Origin: Sphingobium trunci
GTDB taxonomy: Bacteria > Pseudomonadota > Alphaproteobacteria > Sphingomonadales > Sphingomonadaceae
Assembly: GCF_022664535.1 (NCBI RefSeq)
Contig: NZ_JAKUJY010000011.1
Coordinates: 1-64,000 of the forward strand
Direction: 5' to 3'
Length of the DNA stretch: 64,000 bases
Shown here: positions 1 to 8,253 of the stretch, piece after piece
How the letters are laid out: each line of letters starts with the position of its first letter
Numbering within the stretch: the stretch's first letter is position 1
Notes under the pieces: model-generated
Databases searched by the model: none
Told to the model about the DNA's origin: nothing
The model's input: the letters and a program-made list of their open reading frames with translations, nothing else
Program-made: the position numbers and the translations under genes

Positions 1-1
1 G

Positions 2-364
2 CCGACGCCTAGAAGCCGTCAGAACCCGGGGCCGCCGCCCACATGTCCCTTCATCTTTACCTACAATGTCAAAGAGCCGACCAAAATCAGAAGCGGACAA
101 CCAACTATCCTCGAACTTTCGTGCGAGGACTTGGTCGTCCTTGATATTGGCGACCGATCGAAGCGAGAACCAGTGGCGCTCACCGCGTCGGTGGAGTGGC
201 ATCTAGGCGCGTCGGATGAGTCGGTCAACAGGAAAAATCACGGGCTTATCATTTTTCTGAAAACCAACGGAAAAGGAGAGTTGACGCTCCCCCTCTCCCT
301 TCAGGCCAGCGGTTCACCGGCCCAGGTTTCCGTGTCGATCTGGGCCTGCGCCTCCTTGGGATAG
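2..364 (+). other. Possible 3' end of a truncated gene, unassigned
   Basis: One plus-strand frame is open from the left edge to a stop at 362-364, about 120 codons, with no ATG of its own, so any gene would begin outside the window. The translation from about residue 18 to 100 alternates hydrophobic and charged residues in a protein-like way, and base use is AT-richer than the neighbours. The last 64 bases run antisense over the end of the aldo/keto reductase, which argues against the full frame. No family is recognised. The remaining sequence of 1-300 shows no other gene. Confidence 0.25.
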
Positions 365-1308
365 CGGGGGCCGGACACCGCCTCCAAGGTGAAGATCGCG
401 TCCATCGCCGCAAACAGATCATCGGAGAGGTGGAGCGAGAGCGTCGCCAGATCCTCGTCCAGATGGGCGATGCTGGTCGTCCCGGGAATCGGGATCACGA
501 AATCCCGCCGCGATAGCAGCCAGCCGAGGCAAAGCTGGGCGGCCGTGCAGCCCGCCTGATCGGCAAGCCGCTTGAGTTGCCCTGCCAGAGCGAGGTTCGC
601 CTCCAGATGCGGCGGTTGGAACCGGGGCATCGAGCCACGGATATCACCCTGCGGCACGCCCTGCGGTCCCACATTGCCCGCCAGCAGCCCGCGGGCCAGC
701 GGCGAAAAGGCGACGAAGCCCACGCCCAGTTCCGCGCAGGCATCCAGCACCGCCACTTCGGCATTGCGGGTCCAGGGCGAATATTCGGTCTGCATCGCGG
801 TGATCGGATGGACCCCATGGGCACGGCGCATGGTCGCCGCCGACATTTCCGAAAGGCCGATCGCACCGATCCTGCCCGCCTCGACCGCGCGCGACAGGGC
901 ACCGACAGACTCCTCGATCGGCACCTTGGGGTCGAGCCGGTGGAGATAGTAAAGATCGATATGATCGGTCCTCAGGCGCCGGAGCGAATCCTCCAGCACC
1001 CGCGCGATCGCTTCAGGAGAACCGTCCAGTCCACGCTTGCCGTCAATCTCGCCCAGCACGCATTTGCTCGCCAGGGTGAATTCGGCGCGGCGATGCATCA
1101 GCGTCCGCCCGACCAGTTCCTCATTGGCGCCAAAGCCGTAAAGCGCCGCCGTATCGAAGAATGTGACCCCCGCATCCAGGGCATGGAGCAGCAGCCTTTC
1201 CGCCTGCTCCGGCTCCGGCCGGGGGAGATAGGCATGGCTCAGATTCATGCAGCCCAGGCCAATGGCCGAAACAGTGTAGGGTCCAAGCTTCCGGGTGGGC
1301 AAAGTCAT
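301..1308 (-). CDS. Aldo/keto reductase
   Basis: NADPH-dependent oxidoreductase of the aldo/keto reductase superfamily, cytoplasmic, 335 residues, a normal length for the bacterial general-stress/YajO-type group. The catalytic tetrad is visible: Asp52 and Tyr57 in the FFDTAALYG segment, Lys82 in LASKC and His123 in YYLHRLDP. The C-terminal half carries the family's GLSEMS and IPIPGTTS stretches, the latter being part of the cofactor site. It starts one base after the pobA stop (TGA-T-ATG), so it is the second gene of a two-gene operon. The physiological substrate is unknown; the pairing with pobA suggests an aromatic aldehyde or ketone, but that is inference. Confidence 0.88.
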   Translation of the reverse strand: MTLPTRKLGPYTVSAIGLGCMNLSHAYLPRPEPEQAERLLLHALDAGVTFFDTAALYGFGANEELVGRTLMHRRAEFTLASKCVLGEIDGKRGLDGSPEAIARVLEDSLRRLRTDHIDLYYLHRLDPKVPIEESVGALSRAVEAGRIGAIGLSEMSAATMRRAHGVHPITAMQTEYSPWTRNAEVAVLDACAELGVGFVAFSPLARGLLAGNVGPQGVPQGDIRGSMPRFQPPHLEANLALAGQLKRLADQAGCTAAQLCLGWLLSRRDFVIPIPGTTSIAHLDEDLATLSLHLSDDLFAAMDAIFTLEAVSGPRYPKEAQAQIDTETWAGEPLA

Positions 1309-1309
1309 A

Positions 1310-2479
1310 TCAGAGCGGCAATCCTACATAATTTTCCGCGATCGAGGTCTGCGCCGCGACCGAGGACGCGATATATTCCAGATCGGCGACCTGCATCCGG
1401 CGATCGAACGCATCATTTTCCGGAAAGCGGTGCATCAGCCTGGTTAGTTGCCAGGAAAAGCGTTCGGACTTCCAGACGCGGGCCAGCGCCTTGTCCGAAT
1501 AACCGGCAATCGCGTCATTGTCATGGCTCTTATAGTAGCGGATCAGCGCGTCGGAGAGGTAATGCACGTCCGAGGCGGCGAGATTGAGGCCCTTGGCCCC
1601 CGTCGGCGGCACGATATGCGCGCTGTCGCCCGCCAGCATCAGGCGGCCGTGGCGCATCGGCTCGAACACGAAACTGCGCAGCGGCGCGATCGACTTTTCC
1701 AGCGCCGGGCCGCGAATGATATGCGCGGCGGCATCGGGGCCGAGGCGGATCGCCAGTTCGTCCCACAGGCGGTCATCAGGCCAGTCCTCGACCTTCTCGT
1801 CCAGCGGCACCTGAATATAGTAGCGGCTGCGCGAGGCCGAGCGCATCGAGGCCAGTGCGAAGCCGCGCTCATGATTGGCGTAGATCAGTTCATGGTTGCA
1901 AGGCGGCACATCGGCGAGGATGCCGAGCCAGCCGAAGGGATAGAGCTTCTCATAGGCCGTCGCCACCTTGGCCGGGATCGCCCGCCGCGAGGGACCGTGA
2001 TAGCCATCGCAGCCGCAGATGAAATCCGCATCGATGCGATGCGTCGCGCCGTCCTTCCGATAGGTGAGACAGGGCGCATCGCCGTCGATATCGAACAAGG
2101 CGACGTCCGACGCCTCATAGACGATTTCCAGCCCACGCTGCGGCGCTGCTTCCATCAGGTCGCGGGTGATTTCGGTCTGGCCGTAGACCATGACATGCCG
2201 GCCAGTGAGCGCAGCGATGTCGATGCGGATCAGCCGTTCGCCATCGGCCAGATGGAAGCCGTCATGCGGCAGGCCTTCCGCGTGCATGCGCGCGCCCAGC
2301 CCCAGACGATTCATCAGATCGGTGGTGGTGCGCTCCAGCACACCGGCCCGGATACGGCCGAGCACATAATCAGGCGCCGCCCGCTCGACGATGACGGTTT
2401 CGATGCCCTCCGCGCGCAGCAGATGGCCCAGCAAAAGGCCAGCCGGTCCCGCACCCACAATCGCCACCTGCGTCTTCAT
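1310..2479 (-). CDS. pobA: 4-hydroxybenzoate 3-monooxygenase
   Basis: FAD enzyme that hydroxylates 4-hydroxybenzoate to protocatechuate with NADPH and O2, feeding ring cleavage. The protein is 389 residues (family about 394). The GAGPAG dinucleotide motif is at 9-14, a RIRAGVLE segment at 42-49, the DG motif GCDGYHGP at about 157-163, and the GD motif LAGDSAH at 282-288. Tyr200, Ser211, Arg213 and Tyr221 line up, one residue offset, with the known substrate residues of the Pseudomonas enzyme. The start at 2479 is chosen over the longer frame to 2575 because GGAGGGG lies just upstream and the N-terminus then begins at the Rossmann strand. No pobR-type activator is adjacent. Confidence 0.95.
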   Translation of the reverse strand: MKTQVAIVGAGPAGLLLGHLLRAEGIETVIVERAAPDYVLGRIRAGVLERTTTDLMNRLGLGARMHAEGLPHDGFHLADGERLIRIDIAALTGRHVMVYGQTEITRDLMEAAPQRGLEIVYEASDVALFDIDGDAPCLTYRKDGATHRIDADFICGCDGYHGPSRRAIPAKVATAYEKLYPFGWLGILADVPPCNHELIYANHERGFALASMRSASRSRYYIQVPLDEKVEDWPDDRLWDELAIRLGPDAAAHIIRGPALEKSIAPLRSFVFEPMRHGRLMLAGDSAHIVPPTGAKGLNLAASDVHYLSDALIRYYKSHDNDAIAGYSDKALARVWKSERFSWQLTRLMHRFPENDAFDRRMQVADLEYIASSVAAQTSIAENYVGLPL

Positions 2480-2636
2480 GACTTCCCCTCCGGCAAGATA
2501 AGCTTTGCGCGCCATAGTGTCGCGCGGCCGTCGGGGCAGCCATGGGAAGAGCAACCGATTATTTGGATGATTCAACAGCTATCGGACACATATCGGCCCA
2601 TGCGGAAGCCGTAGCTTTTTCCGTCGATATGGACGA
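2480..2636 (-). promoter_or_regulatory. pobA leader and likely promoter
   Basis: Gap of 157 bp between the downstream end of the exported 800-residue protein and pobA. It holds the pobA Shine-Dalgarno and a direct repeat TATCGG-ACACA-TATCGG at 2580-2596 that could be a regulator site. This is a weak, unsupported guess. Confidence 0.3.
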
Positions 2637-5060
2637 TCAGCCCGCGACCTTCGTTTCCAATATGACCGGCGCATCGCGCGCATCGCGCAGCCGGATATAG
2701 AGCTTGCCATCACCAGGCACCGGAACCGAAAGACTGGAACCGGTAAAGCCCTGCGCCACCGTCACCGGCTTTTCAAAGCCGGGCGCGGCCGCCACGGCAT
2801 CGATCAGGAAAAGATCCCTCCCCCTGATCGTGCAGTCGGCCGCCTCACACTCGACCCCTTCGATATGGGGCAGCCGTGCCAGCGTCACCAGAGGTTGCCA
2901 ATCGCTCGCCTCCCCGCCCCGCACCAGCCGGAAGCGCAGGGGACCGGCAGACGGGGCCAAGGCGACGGAATCCAGGCTCGCCACCGCGACGTCCGGCCCC
3001 GACAGGCGCAGGCCCGTGCCGCTTCCCAGCCGAACCGCCTTGCCGCCATCGGCCGGGGCGACTTCCAGCACATCGTCGGCCCGCAGCTGCGCGCCCGCAT
3101 CCGCTCTTACCGAAAAGACCAGCCGCCCGTCATCAGGCAACAGATCGGCCCCGGAGACGATCAGCGGCCGCCCGTCCCGCACCGTGCCCGGCGTGATGCT
3201 CTTGTTCAATAAGGTCACACGCGGCCGGGCCTGATCGACGGTCATGGACAGATTGACCGTCCGCCCGTCCTTCAGCCTGACTCGCGCCGTCGCCTGATCG
3301 CCGGCCTTCAGCGGCGCGGCCTCACCCTTGGTCGCCAATTGCAGCCGGTCCACCGATCCGTCGCGCAAGAGTCCGCCGGGCTCGAAGGTCATCCCCGCCA
3401 GTTCGACGCTCGCCACCTGGTCCAGCCGCTGGCCGGACAGTTGCGCCACATGGTCACCGGCGTGAAGGCTGAGCGCATCCAGCCTGCTCGCCTGTGCATA
3501 GGCCTTGAGCGACAGGACGGACGGCGTCGGAATCCCCTGATATTTGATCTCTACCCGGATATCGCCCGGCCTGCGTTCGCCAAGCGGCAGGGTCAAGGCC
3601 AGCGTGTCCGTGCCCTGCACCTTCCAGCCCAGCGACTGCGCCGGCCCGTCGCCCTGCCGCAGGGTCACGCCCTCGACACAGGCAGGTGCTTCGCCGGTCA
3701 GGGTCAATATATTGTCGCGCCCGGCCACCAGGGCAGGCTCATCGCCCGCCACCTTCCATGCCGCATCACCGGGCAGTTGCAGGGTGAAATCCGGCCCCTC
3801 GAACCGATCGAAACCCCAATGGCCGTAAAGATGTCCCTTCACCGTGCCCTTGAAGGCCGCCGGCAGGGGATCGCCGCTGCGCACCACATAGCCGCCCCGG
3901 TCGGCGCGCGCATCGACCGGCAGTTCGACGGTCTCGCCACTGGCAGCGGTCAGCGCCAGCTTCATGTTCCGCGCATAGGCTGTCGAATAGATGAGCGGCG
4001 CACCCTCGACCGGCAGCACGATCCCCGGCCGGGCGGCGCAGATCGGACCGTCGGCTGCGCTGCGCAGGCGCGGCGGGCTGTCCGCCTCGATCGCGGGCAT
4101 GCCGATCACCAGCACGGATTTGGGCTTTTTGAAGGACGGCGCCTTGTTGAGCAGCAGGGAGGCGGAATCGTCGCGCCGGATCGTCAGCGTGGGCAGATAG
4201 TCGAATTCCGGGTTGCTGAATGCGCCGAAAATCTTCGCCAGGTCGCGCACCACGCCGATATAGGGGCTGTAGAAGCCATAGCCCGCCTCCCGCGTGGAAC
4301 TGAGTTGCAGCGCGAGGTCGGTGGGGGCGCCGGTCAGCGTTTCGGCGATGGAACTGCTGTGCACATCGGCCAGTACCAGCGTTTCGCGATTTTCCAGCAG
4401 ACAACTGGCTTGAAGCTCCACCACCTTGGACAGGCATTCCTCATTCAGCTTCATCGACAGGCTGCGCGCCAGCGCCGGTGCGACCGAGCGGAGAAATTCG
4501 GGATGGGTGTTTTCCTGCGCCCGGATCGCCGCCATGAAGGCGTCCAGCCGCGACCGGTCGAGCGAGGCCTGATTGAGTTCCTGCGTCGCCCGGATGAACT
4601 CGCCCGGCTTGCCGCGCACGGCATCGGTGATCGTGCCCGCGGCGCCGCCCGTCTCCGGAACCATGAACAGCGTCATCTGCCGGGCGCCCTTGGGCACGGT
4701 CAGCGCCAGACTGTTATCCCTCGCCTTCTTCTTCCAGCTTTCGGCCGCCTTGATCCAGTCCTTGGGCGGCGGATTGGTCGCGCCGCGCAGGAAGGTGGAC
4801 ATGAGCAGATATTTCGCGCCCTGATCCTCGGGCAGATCGGCCCTGACGGCCAGCTTGTCGCCCTCGGCCAGGCTGGGTACCTGGGCGATGGGCAGGGTTT
4901 CCTGGCCCCGCGTCACCATGATCTTCAGCCCCGGCCCACCCAGCTCGAAGGGCGCAGGATCGGCCGCCTGCGCCGATGCAACCGACAGTGCGACGCCCGC
5001 CGCCGCGAAGGCCCAGCCCCGCAGGACGGGCTTTGTCTTCAAATGACCCGGCAACGGCAT
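2637..5060 (-). CDS. Large exported protein of unknown function
   Basis: About 807 residues from ATG 5060. This start is preferred to the TTG at 5147 because it places a clean signal peptide (LKTK basic start, hydrophobic WAFAAAGVALSVASA core, cleavage near AQA-ADPAP) at the N-terminus. The mature chain is rich in beta-prone segments and charged turns; several stretches in the C-terminal half (for example around PGTVRDGRPLIVSGADL) look like Ig-like or IPT-type beta-sandwich modules. There is no catalytic motif or membrane span after the signal, and no cysteine-rich pattern apart from a few scattered Cys. It lies between a HAD phosphatase and pobA on the same strand. The function is unknown; a periplasmic or surface adhesive or scaffold role is only a guess. 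Confidence 0.7.
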   Translation of the reverse strand: MPLPGHLKTKPVLRGWAFAAAGVALSVASAQAADPAPFELGGPGLKIMVTRGQETLPIAQVPSLAEGDKLAVRADLPEDQGAKYLLMSTFLRGATNPPPKDWIKAAESWKKKARDNSLALTVPKGARQMTLFMVPETGGAAGTITDAVRGKPGEFIRATQELNQASLDRSRLDAFMAAIRAQENTHPEFLRSVAPALARSLSMKLNEECLSKVVELQASCLLENRETLVLADVHSSSIAETLTGAPTDLALQLSSTREAGYGFYSPYIGVVRDLAKIFGAFSNPEFDYLPTLTIRRDDSASLLLNKAPSFKKPKSVLVIGMPAIEADSPPRLRSAADGPICAARPGIVLPVEGAPLIYSTAYARNMKLALTAASGETVELPVDARADRGGYVVRSGDPLPAAFKGTVKGHLYGHWGFDRFEGPDFTLQLPGDAAWKVAGDEPALVAGRDNILTLTGEAPACVEGVTLRQGDGPAQSLGWKVQGTDTLALTLPLGERRPGDIRVEIKYQGIPTPSVLSLKAYAQASRLDALSLHAGDHVAQLSGQRLDQVASVELAGMTFEPGGLLRDGSVDRLQLATKGEAAPLKAGDQATARVRLKDGRTVNLSMTVDQARPRVTLLNKSITPGTVRDGRPLIVSGADLLPDDGRLVFSVRADAGAQLRADDVLEVAPADGGKAVRLGSGTGLRLSGPDVAVASLDSVALAPSAGPLRFRLVRGGEASDWQPLVTLARLPHIEGVECEAADCTIRGRDLFLIDAVAAAPGFEKPVTVAQGFTGSSLSVPVPGDGKLYIRLRDARDAPVILETKVAG

Positions 5061-5219
5061 GGCGAGCGTCCCGCATTTCCCTTTTGGCAATCCAGACCCT
5101 CGCTGTCCCACATCGGCTCCCCAATTCCAAGAGCCCGAGCAATGCAACGGGCTTTGCGACGAAGAGGCTATGGTGCGGGACGAACGTCTGGGGTCAGAAC
5201 CCGTTCATTGCGCCTGATG

Positions 5220-5936
5220 TCAGCCCTCGGGCGGAGGCAGGACCAGCGCGGCCAGTTCGTGCAGGCTCGGCAAAACCACCGCCACAAGATCCAGCTCCGC
5301 CTGTGTCGGCGGCAGGAGATTGGGCACCATCACGGTCGCCATGCCGGATGCCGCGGCGGACCGGACGCCCGCATAGCTGTCCTCCACCGCCACCGCGTCG
5401 CCGACCGCTACGCCCAGCCGCCGGGCCGCGAGCAGATAGGGTTCGGGATGCGGCTTGGGCCGGTCAACATCGTTGCGGGTCACGATCGCGTCGAAATAGT
5501 CCAGCAGGCCCGCCTTCTCCAGTCGCCGCTGGGCGTAGGGCGCCTCGGTCGAGGTCGCGATCGCCATGGGAATGCCTGCCGCCGCCAGTTGGTCCAGCAC
5601 GGGCTCGACGCCGGGCCGCATCGGGATGGCGGCCTCCAACGCCGCCTCGAACAGCCGGTCTGCATCGGCATAAAATTGTTCCAGCGGGAAATCGGCGCCG
5701 AAACGCTCCATCAGCATGATGCGGTTCGCATCGCGATGGATACCGACCATGGCGAGTTGCACTTCGTCCGAAAAGGGCCAGCCCAGCGCTTGCGCCGCCT
5801 GCGCCATGGTGCGGCGATGCTCTGCCTCCGTATCCAGCAGCGTTCCGTCCATGTCGAAGATCACCGCCCGCACCGGATCGGGCAGGCGGCGGTTCGCCAT
5901 GGTGGGCTGGGCGGCGGGAAGGGTCGATATCGTCAT
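5220..5936 (-). CDS. HAD-family phosphatase, beta-phosphoglucomutase-like
   Basis: Haloacid-dehalogenase superfamily, subfamily IA with an alpha-helical cap, about 238 residues. Motif I is FDMDGT with nucleophile Asp28 and general acid Asp30, motif II is Ser129 in ATST, motif III is Lys161 in RPKPHPEP, and motif IV is Glu185-Asp186 in VEDS. These match phosphosugar phosphatases and beta-phosphoglucomutase relatives; the exact substrate cannot be read. Three starts are possible (5984 TTG, 5936 ATG, 5900 ATG); 5936 is used, but none has a strong ribosome site. It is transcribed alone, with the exported protein 160 bp downstream. Confidence 0.85.
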   Translation of the reverse strand: MTISTLPAAQPTMANRRLPDPVRAVIFDMDGTLLDTEAEHRRTMAQAAQALGWPFSDEVQLAMVGIHRDANRIMLMERFGADFPLEQFYADADRLFEAALEAAIPMRPGVEPVLDQLAAAGIPMAIATSTEAPYAQRRLEKAGLLDYFDAIVTRNDVDRPKPHPEPYLLAARRLGVAVGDAVAVEDSYAGVRSAAASGMATVMVPNLLPPTQAELDLVAVVLPSLHELAALVLPPPEG

Positions 5937-6019
5937 GGCGCCAATGTGAGACTTTGCCCCGCATTTTGCGAGTGCATAGAGCAAGCGGGCAGATGCAAAA
6001 GCATGAGACGCGGCATTTT

Positions 6020-6421
6020 TTAACGGATGCGGGTCCAGCGGCGCGACTGACAGAGGAAGAGAACGCAGCCCGTCACCTTGAGCGCCCCGTCGGGATAGAG
6101 TTCCAGCGTCGAGCGATAGGATTGTCCCGACTTCGGGTCATAGGCCCGCCCTCCCTTCCAGACCGATCCGTCGCGCGTGAAACCCCACAGGGTCTGCAAG
6201 CCGACGATCGGTTGCCGCCGCAGCCTGGGATCGGGATTGTTGACGTCGGTCGCCGGCACATTCGGCCCCTTGTCGAGCACCCGCGCGATCCGGCCGCACA
6301 TATGGGTGCCGCACGGTGCGATCTGGACCACGCCCTTCTGGTCGTCCGTCAGCCAGCTTCCCTCTATGGTTGTCGCGGGAAAGGCCGCGGCCAGCAGCAG
6401 CAGGGCAGAGGAAAATCCCAT
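6020..6421 (-). CDS. Exported DUF2147 family protein
   Basis: 133 residues. A short hydrophobic N-terminus (SSALLLLAAAFPA) is likely a signal peptide. The body has the DUF2147 pattern: a GSW start, two Cys around THMC, a GRAYDPKSGQSYRSTLEL segment, and LKVTGC near the end, with two more Cys that could pair. The family is periplasmic in Proteobacteria and of unknown role. It is monocistronic and faces away from the methyltransferase at 6489. Confidence 0.8.
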   Translation of the reverse strand: MGFSSALLLLAAAFPATTIEGSWLTDDQKGVVQIAPCGTHMCGRIARVLDKGPNVPATDVNNPDPRLRRQPIVGLQTLWGFTRDGSVWKGGRAYDPKSGQSYRSTLELYPDGALKVTGCVLFLCQSRRWTRIR

Positions 6422-6488
6422 GACGTCACCTCTTTATGCGGGAATGGGGGGTAGGATATAGAAGTGGGAAACAGCCAAGGAGCGCATC

Positions 6489-7187
6489 ATGGCCGACCTC
6501 TCGATCCGTTCGCGCCAGGAAGAACAGATGGATGCGCCGGATCTGGACCCCGCCGTCTATGCGCGCGTGCTGCACGATCTGGCGCGGGTCAATCGCTGGA
6601 CCTTCACGGCTTGGCCGACCATCGCCTTCCTCAATCGTGCGATCGGCCAGGCCCGGCATTTCCGCCTGCTGGATGTGGGCTTCGGCGATGGCGATGTGCT
6701 GCGCGCCGTGGCCCGCTGGGCAAGGCGCCGGGGGATCAAGGCGGAGCTGATCGGCGTCGACCTCAATGAGAAAAGCCTCGCGGCGGCGCGCGCCGCGACC
6801 CCGCCGGACCTGGCGATCGACTATCGCACGGGAGACTATCTCGACCAGCCGGAGGCCTTCGACTTCATCATCTCCAGTCAGGTGACCCATCACATGACGG
6901 ACGCGCAGCTCATGACCTTCCTGCGCCATATGGAGGGCCATGCGCGCAGGGGCTGGCTGATCTGCGACCTGCACCGTCATGGCTTTGCCCATTGGGGCTT
7001 TCCCATCCTGGCCCGGCTGCTGCGCGTCCACCGGATCGTGCGGGAGGACGGGCAGCTTTCCATCGCCCGCTCCTTCCGCCCCGGCGACTGGGCGGCCCTG
7101 TTGCCGCAGGCAGGCATCAGCCCCGACCAGGTGAGGATCGTGCGCCGCTTCGCCTTCCGTCTCTGCGTGGAGCGGATATGCGGGTGA
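6489..7187 (+). CDS. Class I SAM-dependent methyltransferase
   Basis: 232 residues, cytosolic. The SAM-binding fold is clear: motif I LLDVGFGDGD at about 56-65, then the acidic end of strand 2 in IGVDLNEKS, and a strand-4 segment FDFIISSQVTHHM. AAGGAG stands before ATG 6489. It faces the FAD oxidoreductase and the two genes overlap tail to tail by 71 bp (7117-7187). With a type III PKS and a flavoprotein next door, the set matches in content the Streptomyces srsABC phenolic-lipid genes (PKS, methyltransferase, hydroxylase), so O- or C-methylation of an alkylresorcinol or alkylpyrone ring is the likely job. The substrate is inference. Confidence 0.85.
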   Translation: MADLSIRSRQEEQMDAPDLDPAVYARVLHDLARVNRWTFTAWPTIAFLNRAIGQARHFRLLDVGFGDGDVLRAVARWARRRGIKAELIGVDLNEKSLAAARAATPPDLAIDYRTGDYLDQPEAFDFIISSQVTHHMTDAQLMTFLRHMEGHARRGWLICDLHRHGFAHWGFPILARLLRVHRIVREDGQLSIARSFRPGDWAALLPQAGISPDQVRIVRRFAFRLCVERICG

Positions 7188-8253
7188 GCAGCGCCGCCTG
7201 CGCGCCCAGCCCCGGCATCCATTGCAGCAGGCGCATCAGCCCGTCGCGCATGCCCGGCCGCGCCGCGCCGTGGCGCAGGGCTTCCGCGACGACGACCGGC
7301 CAGCGGCTGCGGCGGTGCCACCGGCCCTGCCATTCGACCGCTGCCTGCGCCCCTCCGGCGAGAAAGGCCTGCGCCGCGCCCGTCCCGCTGGCAAGGGCGA
7401 TGGCGATGCCGTCGCCGGCGAGCGAGGCGATCACCGCGCCCTGGTCCCCGATGCGGAAAATGCCCGGCTGGCCCGCCGCCGCCCGCCAGCCATAGGGCAC
7501 GCCGGCGATCGCATCGAAATGGGCCGGAACCTCTCCTCCCATGCGTCCGGCAAGACGCGGCGCCTGCTTCATGATGTCGCGCATCAGCGCGGCCACGCCG
7601 CCCGCCGCGCCCAGCCGTTCCCGCGCGACCGAGAGGCACAGATTGGCGGTTCCGTCCTCCTGCACCAGAAGGCCCGCATAGCCGCCGTCGAACAGGTGCA
7701 TCTCGATCACGCCATCCAGGTCGTCGCTGCCCGGTATCACGGCGCGAAGGCCGACGGCGGGCGCCTCCCCACGCCCCTTCAGGCTGCGCGCCAGCCCCCG
7801 CAGTTCATGTTTGCCGGTCGCCAGGAACAGGGCCTCGCCCGCCATCTCCTCGCCATCGTCGAAGCGCAGGGATCGGCGCAGCGGATCGGCCGCCCTCACC
7901 GTGCGGCCACGGGTGACGATGGCGCCCATCATCTGCGCCCGGCCGATCAGCGCCTCATCCAGCAACCGGCGCGACAGTCCCGCCGCGCGCTGCGGCAGGG
8001 GGAGCTCCACGCTGCGCTCGCCCGCGAGCAATCGCAGCCGTTCGATCGGCCGTCCACCCAGGGCAAAGGCATCGACCCCCAGATCGCGCAGCGCCGCCAG
8101 CGCATCCCAGCCCAGGAAGCCGCCGCAAACGCTGTCATGCGGCAGAGCATGGCGTTCGACCAGATGCGGCGCGACGCCCGCCCGTGCGAGCGTGATCGCG
8201 GCGGCTGCGCCCGCCGGTCCGCCGCCAACGATCAATGCGGGCAGGCGCGACAT
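7117..8253 (-). CDS. FAD-dependent oxidoreductase, lipid or quinone hydroxylase type
   Basis: 378 residues from ATG 8253. The frame runs further upstream, but that part is antisense to nothing useful and overlaps the PKS. GGGPAGAAAA at about residues 9-18 binds FAD ADP; GIFRIGDQGAVI at about 287-298 is the second FAD motif (GD) of the UbiH/geranylgeranyl-reductase-like flavoproteins; CGGF near residue 43 is typical of the group. The start codon shares one base with the PKS stop (TGATG), showing translational coupling in a PKS-flavoprotein operon. It probably hydroxylates or oxidises the PKS product. The basic C-terminal 20 residues lie in the overlap with the methyltransferase. Confidence 0.82.
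   Translation of the reverse strand: MSRLPALIVGGGPAGAAAAITLARAGVAPHLVERHALPHDSVCGGFLGWDALAALRDLGVDAFALGGRPIERLRLLAGERSVELPLPQRAAGLSRRLLDEALIGRAQMMGAIVTRGRTVRAADPLRRSLRFDDGEEMAGEALFLATGKHELRGLARSLKGRGEAPAVGLRAVIPGSDDLDGVIEMHLFDGGYAGLLVQEDGTANLCLSVARERLGAAGGVAALMRDIMKQAPRLAGRMGGEVPAHFDAIAGVPYGWRAAAGQPGIFRIGDQGAVIASLAGDGIAIALASGTGAAQAFLAGGAQAAVEWQGRWHRRSRWPVVVAEALRHGAARPGMRDGLMRLLQWMPGLGAQAALLTRISAPRRDGRRSGARSSPGRG

Noticed and set aside
3339..6023. 894-codon plus-strand open frame
   Set aside because: Antisense to the exported protein and the HAD gene, whose signal peptide and catalytic motifs are clear.
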